From: an uncultured Collinsella sp.
GTDB taxonomy: Bacteria; Actinomycetota; Coriobacteriia; Coriobacteriales; Coriobacteriaceae
Length of the DNA stretch: 9,190 nt
Assembly (NCBI GenBank): GCA_902494375.1
Contig: CABUTL010000033.1
Location: 1-9,190, forward strand
Reading direction: 5' to 3'
Positions 5,525 through 9,190 of this stretch are shown here, one piece after another. The notes beneath the pieces were generated by a model. The model made no database searches, was not told where the DNA came from, and worked only from the letters and a program-made list of their open reading frames with translations. The position numbers were made by a program, and so were the translations under genes. How positions within the stretch are numbered: position 1 is the first letter of the stretch; the number at the start of each line of letters is the position of its first letter.

Positions 5525-6442
5525 ATGTCCAATCATCAGCACACGCTTATCATCGACGGCACCTCGGGCATCAGCGGCGATATGACCGTCGCGGCCCTGC
5601 TCGACCTAGGCGCCAGCGAGGAGCACCTGCGCGAGCAGCTCGCCACGCTGCCGGTCGACGGCTTTACGATCGCCGTCACACGCGTAAGCAAGCATGGCAT
5701 CAACGCCTGCGATTTCGACGTCCAGCTTGCAGAGGAGCTCGAGAACCACGATCACGATATGGCCTGGCTCTACGGCAACGAAGCAGCTGCCGAGCACACG
5801 CACGAGCATGAGCACCACCATCATGATCATGGCGAGCACGAACACGAGCACTGCCACGAGCATGACCATGAGGGCCACGGTCATGGCCACGAGGGTCACC
5901 ATCACGCCCACCACCATCACCACCGTTCTTTGGCGGACGTCACCGCCATCATAGATGGCTCGCAGCTAAGCGATGGCGCCAAGCGTCGCGCGCTCGCCAT
6001 CTTTACCGCGCTCGCCGCCGCCGAGGCCAAGGCCCACGGCAAAACGCCCGAGACCGTCATGTTCCACGAGGTGGGCGCCGTCGACTCCATCGTCGACGTC
6101 TGCTCTGTCGCCATCTGCCTCGATGACCTGGGTATTGAGGACATCGTGGTCGAGTCGCTCTCTGAGGGTCACGGTACCATCCGCTGTGCCCACGGTCTCA
6201 TGCCCATTCCCGTCCCCGCTGTCGTCAACCTGTGCCAGGCGGGCAATATCGCCCTCTCGCCTGCACCGGTCGCCGGCGAGCTCGTGACGCCCACGGGCGC
6301 CGCCATCGTCGCCGCACTGCGTACGTCCGAGCACCTGCCGGCCCGCTACCGCATCGAGGCCGTCGGCTACGGCGCCGGTAAGCGCCCCTACGAGGGCTGC
6401 TCCGGCACGCTCCGTTGCCTGCTTGTTCATGTGGATGCATAG
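5525..6442 (+). CDS. larC: LarC N-terminal domain (LarC1) with His-rich segment
   Basis: This protein belongs to the LarC nickel-insertion family. LarC is the CTP-dependent cyclometallase that puts nickel into the pincer cofactor. The 305 residues cover only the LarC1 part. They include the opening IIDGTSGISGDM (9-20), MFHEVGAVDSIVDVCS (179-194), a stretch with the conserved HGLMPIPVPAV (223-233), VTPTGAAIVAAL (254-265) and the domain end GYGAGKR (281-287). Between residues 91 and 133 lies a segment with 25 His among 43 residues, a probable nickel store. Full LarC is about 380-420 residues; the C-terminal LarC2 domain is missing and no frame downstream encodes it. AAGGAG (5513-5518), overlapping the larB stop, supports the ATG at 5525. 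The tetR gene starts 2 nt after the stop. Either LarC2 is encoded elsewhere or this LarC works without it. Confidence 0.92.
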   Translation: MSNHQHTLIIDGTSGISGDMTVAALLDLGASEEHLREQLATLPVDGFTIAVTRVSKHGINACDFDVQLAEELENHDHDMAWLYGNEAAAEHTHEHEHHHHDHGEHEHEHCHEHDHEGHGHGHEGHHHAHHHHHRSLADVTAIIDGSQLSDGAKRRALAIFTALAAAEAKAHGKTPETVMFHEVGAVDSIVDVCSVAICLDDLGIEDIVVESLSEGHGTIRCAHGLMPIPVPAVVNLCQAGNIALSPAPVAGELVTPTGAAIVAALRTSEHLPARYRIEAVGYGAGKRPYEGCSGTLRCLLVHVDA

Positions 6443-6444
6443 CC

Positions 6445-6984
6445 ATGGATGCCCGCAAGGCAAAAAGCCGCGCCGCCATCGTCGCAGCATTCTCCGAGCT
6501 CCTGCGCGAGGAAGACTACAGCAAGATCACCGTCGGCGACATCATCGCTCGCGCCCATGTGGGTCGGGCCACGTTCTACGGCCTCTTCAAGAGCAAAGAT
6601 GACCTGCTGGCCGAGCTCGTGTGCGATATCTGCACCCATGCCCTCGACGATGACGGTACGCCCCTCGACGACCCACTCGTGCAGGTCGAGCATATCCTCA
6701 ACAACCTCTGGGAGCGCCGCCAGGGCGTCCGAGCCCTCGTAGCCGGCGCCGGCTCACGCGTCTTCGCCGACTGCTTACGCAAGACCATCATGTCACGAGC
6801 AGCCGAAACCGTCCCCACCGACCCAAACGGCCCCGCCGCCACCATGGACCGAAGCTTCCTACTACACCACATAGCCTCAAGCTTCGTAGGAATGGTTCAA
6901 TGGTGGGCCTGGCACAACTTCGAAGCCAACAAAGCCGACGTAGCCAAAAACTACCTCTCAGCCATAGCGCCCCTCTTCAACTAA
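6445..6984 (+). CDS. TetR-family regulator of the lar locus (probable)
   Basis: A 179-residue TetR/AcrR-type regulator. The N-terminal DNA-binding domain is clear: helix 1 around AAIVAAFSELL (10-20), then ITVGDIIARAHVGRATFYGLFKSKDDLL (28-55), the classic TetR helix-turn-helix with the ATFYG.F..KDDLL recognition region. The remainder is helical and ends in a Trp-rich part (VQWWAWHNFEANKADVAKNYL, 151-171) like the C-terminal domains of several TetR subfamilies. The ligand is unknown; lactate or a related metabolite is a guess from context. The ATG at 6445 begins 2 nt after the larC stop, with no clear Shine-Dalgarno, so translational coupling is likely. A TTG at 6415 is an alternative start overlapping larC. 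In L. plantarum the lar genes are activated by LarR of the Crp/Fnr family, so a TetR protein here would be a different control logic. The last third of the gene uses more CTA, ATA, GTA and TCA codons than the first part. Confidence 0.9.
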   Translation: MDARKAKSRAAIVAAFSELLREEDYSKITVGDIIARAHVGRATFYGLFKSKDDLLAELVCDICTHALDDDGTPLDDPLVQVEHILNNLWERRQGVRALVAGAGSRVFADCLRKTIMSRAAETVPTDPNGPAATMDRSFLLHHIASSFVGMVQWWAWHNFEANKADVAKNYLSAIAPLFN

Positions 6985-6999
6985 GTACCCGCTCAGCCC

Positions 7000-7095
7000 C
7001 AAAGCGCAACCCCCATCTCAAGGCACCGCTCCACCCCAAGGCATCGAGCCTACCCAAAGTGCCGCCCGTCTCTCAAGGCCCATCGCAACAAAGCG
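7000..7095 (+). repeat. Degenerate C-rich repeat, period about 18 nt
   Basis: After the tetR stop the core CAA(A/G)G(C/G) recurs beginning at 7000, 7019, 7037, 7055, 7074 and 7089, each preceded by C-rich sequence (for example CCCCAAAGCG, CTCAAGGC, CCCCAAGGC, CCCAAAGTGC). The strand is strongly poor in G and T. One frame would read as Pro/Lys/Ser-rich hexapeptides, but it has no start site of its own and probably is not coding. Origin unknown: slippage repeat or remnant of a longer gene end. Confidence 0.5.
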
Positions 7096-7165
7096 CCCAT
7101 CCCATTTAAATTCAGATATATATGTTGGGTTGCTTGCTCGAGCGCAACAAAGACCCCGCAGGTGT

Positions 7166-7280
7166 CCGCATGGGGTAACTTCCCAGCGCATTCCGCAGGA
7201 CGAAAGAACCCCCGCCGCACGAAGTGCGCAGCGGGGGTTCTTTCATGTCCGAGGACGCGCTGGGAAGTTACCCCATGCGG
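7166..7280. repeat. Nested palindrome: 24-bp inverted repeat around a terminator
   Basis: A perfect 24-bp inverted repeat (7166-7189 and 7257-7280, arms starting CCGCATGGGG and ending CCCCATGCGG) flanks 67 bp that contain a second perfect palindrome with 14-bp arms (7202-7215 and 7231-7244). The whole 115-bp unit lies between the convergent tetR and larD genes and can fold as one long cruciform or RNA hairpin on either strand. No target-site duplication is seen at its ends and no transposase lies inside it. It could be a MITE-like element or a long double terminator. Confidence 0.85.
7202..7244. terminator. Bidirectional terminator between the two lar units
   Basis: Perfect 14-bp arms GAAAGAACCCCCGC (7202-7215) and GCGGGGGTTCTTTC (7231-7244). 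Inside the loop is a small further stem, CGCAC-gaa-GTGCG (7216-7228). The G/C block followed by TTCTTTC reads the same way on both strands, so it can end both larB-larC-tetR on the plus strand and larA-larD on the minus strand. The T-run is interrupted by one C, so efficiency is not certain. Confidence 0.8.
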
Positions 7281-7306
7281 CCAGCGGACAACTATGTAGC
7301 CTCGGA

Positions 7307-8038
7307 CTAGAACATGCCCAAGAAACCATGCACAAACAGCGCGGCCAGAGCGGCACCGACAAACGGCGCGATGCCAGGAACGAGCAGACCGTACTTCCAG
7401 TTGTTGTCAGCCTTGTTCTTGATCGGCAGCACCTGATAGGCCATGCGAGGACCAAGGTCACGTGCCTGGTTCATGGCGAAGCCAGTGATGCCGCCCATGC
7501 CCATGCCAACAGCCCAAACGATCAGACCGACGCAGATGGCGAGCATCAGAACGTTCTCGCCGGCGCGGCTAGCGGCAGCAAGGATGGCGCTGATGAACAC
7601 AAAGGTGCAGATAGCCTCACAGAAGAAGTTACGGGCATAGTTCGTACCCTCGGTGGTGGGGTTGGTCGAGAAGATGTTGCGCTGGGCAATGGGGTCGACG
7701 ACGCCCTCGGAAGCCTTGAACTCATCGGCATACATAAACCAAGCGATCACGGCACCCACAAAGCCGCCGAGCATATCGGCAATCATGAAGGGGATGCAGC
7801 TGCTCCACGGCACCAAGCCGACGATGCACTGGGCAAGCACCATAGCCGGGTTCATGCACACGGCGCCGCCAAAGACAAACAGGCAGACCGAGATGCCAAA
7901 AGACCAGGTGGTGATGGCAAACATGTGGCCGGAGCCCTGATACTTGGTGCCCTTGAGCACGGTATCGCAGTGCACGCCCACGCCAAAGACGATCATGAGG
8001 GCCGTCGCGCCGAATTCGCAGAGGAGTTTGGTAAGCAT
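7307..8038 (-). CDS. larD: LarD-like MIP-family (aquaglyceroporin) channel
   Basis: A 243-residue membrane channel of the aquaporin/glycerol facilitator family. In lar operons the member of this family, LarD, conducts lactic acid, so lactate exchange is the likely role. The chain is largely hydrophobic with about six membrane segments (near 4-22, 41-60, 83-103, 137-156, 163-184 and 219-240). The first half-helix box is MNPA (62-65) and the second is NQARDLGPR (190-198), where the usual NPARD has Gln for Pro. Trp45 and Arg193 correspond to the selectivity-filter Trp and Arg of GlpF. The His normally preceding the first NPA is Cys61-Met62. The ATG at 8038 has only a weak AAGG-type ribosome site. 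The gene follows larA by 49 nt on the same strand and ends 62 nt before the bidirectional terminator. A plain glycerol channel is possible, but the neighbours argue for lactate. Confidence 0.88.
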   Translation of the reverse strand: MLTKLLCEFGATALMIVFGVGVHCDTVLKGTKYQGSGHMFAITTWSFGISVCLFVFGGAVCMNPAMVLAQCIVGLVPWSSCIPFMIADMLGGFVGAVIAWFMYADEFKASEGVVDPIAQRNIFSTNPTTEGTNYARNFFCEAICTFVFISAILAAASRAGENVLMLAICVGLIVWAVGMGMGGITGFAMNQARDLGPRMAYQVLPIKNKADNNWKYGLLVPGIAPFVGAALAALFVHGFLGMF

Positions 8039-8087
8039 AAAACCTTATCTTTCTTGTCGGTTAAAAACGATTCGTTTAGGCCGCGCA

Positions 8088-9190
8088 CTAGTGCTGCGCG
8101 ACGACAACGCCCAGGCCATCGGGAATGACGGCAACCTTGGCATCGGCACCCTTCATCTCAAAGGCGAGCTTGAGCGCCTCCTCGATAGTGTTGACCGGTG
8201 TCATGTGCATATCCTTGAGCATCTGGTGATCGCACAGGTCGGTGACCATGATCACAGGGTGATGCGCCAGGATGCGGGCAAAGATCTGGCTCGTCCACTG
8301 GTCGGGCAGGGTCTCGTCCTTAGGACGGTCGATGCAGGCGCGCTCAAACTCCGCCGGATCGTTGTCGGCGATATTGTGATAGAAGCCCTCGCCACCGTGA
8401 CCGTCGGCACAACCGGCGACGTCGATGATCACGCCGCCCTCGGGAAGTGTAGCCTCGGCAGCGCACATGCCCTTCACGGCCTGGTAGATGTTCTGATCGA
8501 GGGGGTAGCCACCGTTGGTGGTGATGGCAATATCGCACTCGACGGGCTCAACGCCGGCAAGGCTCTTCACGAACTCGCAGCCGGCCTCGTGCGCCTTGTG
8601 GATGTCGCCGGCAAAGGAGCCGATGACCTCGTGCTTGCCGTTAAGCACCACGTTAAGCACAAAGGCGAGGTGGGCCATCTCAGCGGCGGCAAACATGTCC
8701 TCGCTCACGTGGTTGTGGCACAGGTTGCCGGCACGCGAGTGGGAATCATTCACAAACTGACCGTTGTGGTTGTACATGATGGTCTTGTAGCTGGCAATGC
8801 CGGGCAGGACGGACTTGCGGCTACCAGAGAAACCGGCAAAGAAGTGCGGCTCAATAAAGCCCTCGGCAAGCAGCAGATCGCAATCGGCAGCAATCTTGTT
8901 GATGATGCACTCGCCACCAGAAGGCAGGGTGCCGATCTTTTTCATCATGCTGTCGTCAGTCGCGACGTGCATAACGATTTCCTCGTTGGCAACGATCTCC
9001 TCGCCATATTTGTTGACGAGTTCCTCGTGCGTCGACGGACGGTGCATACCCGTAGCAACCAGAATGCGCACGCGAGCCTCGGGCGCAGCGGAATGGATGT
9101 GATGCAGCAGAATAGGCATCGTCACACGCGAGGGGACGGGACGCGTATGATCGGAGCTAATGATGACAATATCCTTCTTGCCAGCACAAA
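8088..9190 (-). CDS. larA: Lactate racemase LarA (5' end outside window)
   Basis: The C-terminal 366 residues of LarA, the nickel-dependent racemase that interconverts L- and D-lactate using the pincer cofactor NPN. The reading frame is open to the right edge, so the start lies beyond it. Adding 59 to the residue count of the visible part makes all catalytic residues fall on L. plantarum LarA numbering: Asp72 and Arg75 in SDHTRP, His108 in ATGMHRP, His174 and Lys184 in HFFAGFSGSRK, and His200 in YNHNG. Lys184 carries the cofactor thioamide, His200 binds Ni, and His108 and His174 are the acid/base pair. The implied full length, about 425 residues, matches the 424 of L. plantarum. This fit separates true LarA from the broader LarAH homologs, though related 2-hydroxyacid racemases or epimerases remain possible. 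A short palindrome, GCACTAGTGC (8085-8094), covers the stop codon. larD follows 49 nt downstream. Confidence 0.96.
   Translation of the reverse strand, partial: CAGKKDIVIISSDHTRPVPSRVTMPILLHHIHSAAPEARVRILVATGMHRPSTHEELVNKYGEEIVANEEIVMHVATDDSMMKKIGTLPSGGECIINKIAADCDLLLAEGFIEPHFFAGFSGSRKSVLPGIASYKTIMYNHNGQFVNDSHSRAGNLCHNHVSEDMFAAAEMAHLAFVLNVVLNGKHEVIGSFAGDIHKAHEAGCEFVKSLAGVEPVECDIAITTNGGYPLDQNIYQAVKGMCAAEATLPEGGVIIDVAGCADGHGGEGFYHNIADNDPAEFERACIDRPKDETLPDQWTSQIFARILAHHPVIMVTDLCDHQMLKDMHMTPVNTIEEALKLAFEMKGADAKVAVIPDGLGVVVAQH

Noticed and set aside
4702..5532. 276-codon open frame on the minus strand
   Set aside because: Shadow of larB; the plus-strand product matches LarB along its length.
6415..6460. 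Programmed frameshift joining LarC1 to the next frame
   Set aside because: The next frame encodes TetR, not LarC2, and no clear slippery site with LarC2 sequence follows. A LarC1-TetR fusion makes no functional sense.
7130..8128. 332-codon open frame on the plus strand
   Set aside because: It lies opposite larD and runs through the nested palindrome. The product is low-complexity, without a recognisable domain, and larD is a clear MIP channel.

Overview
The window is high-GC bacterial DNA with strong Shine-Dalgarno sites and compact operons. The gene families (a short HPr, twin FeoA plus FeoB, a split lactate racemase locus with a TetR regulator) and the codon use suggest a gut anaerobe of the Coriobacteriia, most likely Collinsella or a relative. 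That placement is inference from gene content and style; no marker gene here proves it.

Layout, left to right. 1-1200 (minus strand): a ferrous iron uptake operon, feoA-feoA-feoB, with feoB cut by the left edge. Two convergent AAGTTAR...YTAACTT dyads, one ahead of the first feoA and one ahead of feoB, look like operators for one metal-responsive repressor. 1246-1581 (minus): a terminator and a short HPr-type phosphocarrier that keeps His15 but has Asp at the position of regulatory Ser46. 1669-1838: a non-coding array of six 15-nt elements in alternating orientation, spaced exactly 31 nt apart. 1884-3725 (minus): aspS with a strong terminator and a structured leader. 3982-4617 (plus): a serB-type phosphoserine phosphatase.

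4732-9190 is a lactate racemization locus in two convergent transcription units. The plus-strand unit is larB-larC1-tetR. The minus-strand unit is larA (5' end beyond the right edge) followed by larD, an aquaglyceroporin-like channel. LarB and LarC make the nickel-pincer nucleotide cofactor (NPN) with LarE, which is not in the window. LarA uses NPN to interconvert L- and D-lactate, and LarD would pass lactate across the membrane. Every catalytic residue known in Lactiplantibacillus plantarum LarA falls at the expected position with a constant offset of 59. Notable oddities are a LarC that ends at the LarC1/LarC2 domain boundary with no LarC2 after it, a second NPA box in LarD that reads NQA, and a TetR-family regulator in the locus in place of the LarR known from lactobacilli.

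The two lar units meet at 6985-7306. This stretch holds a degenerate C-rich repeat with a period of about 18 nt, then a 115-bp nested palindrome: a perfect 24-bp inverted repeat enclosing a perfect 14-bp terminator stem that can serve both strands. No fully new multi-gene system is evident. The best candidates for something undescribed are the 31-nt phased array, the nested palindrome, the paired feo operators and the LarC1-only arrangement.
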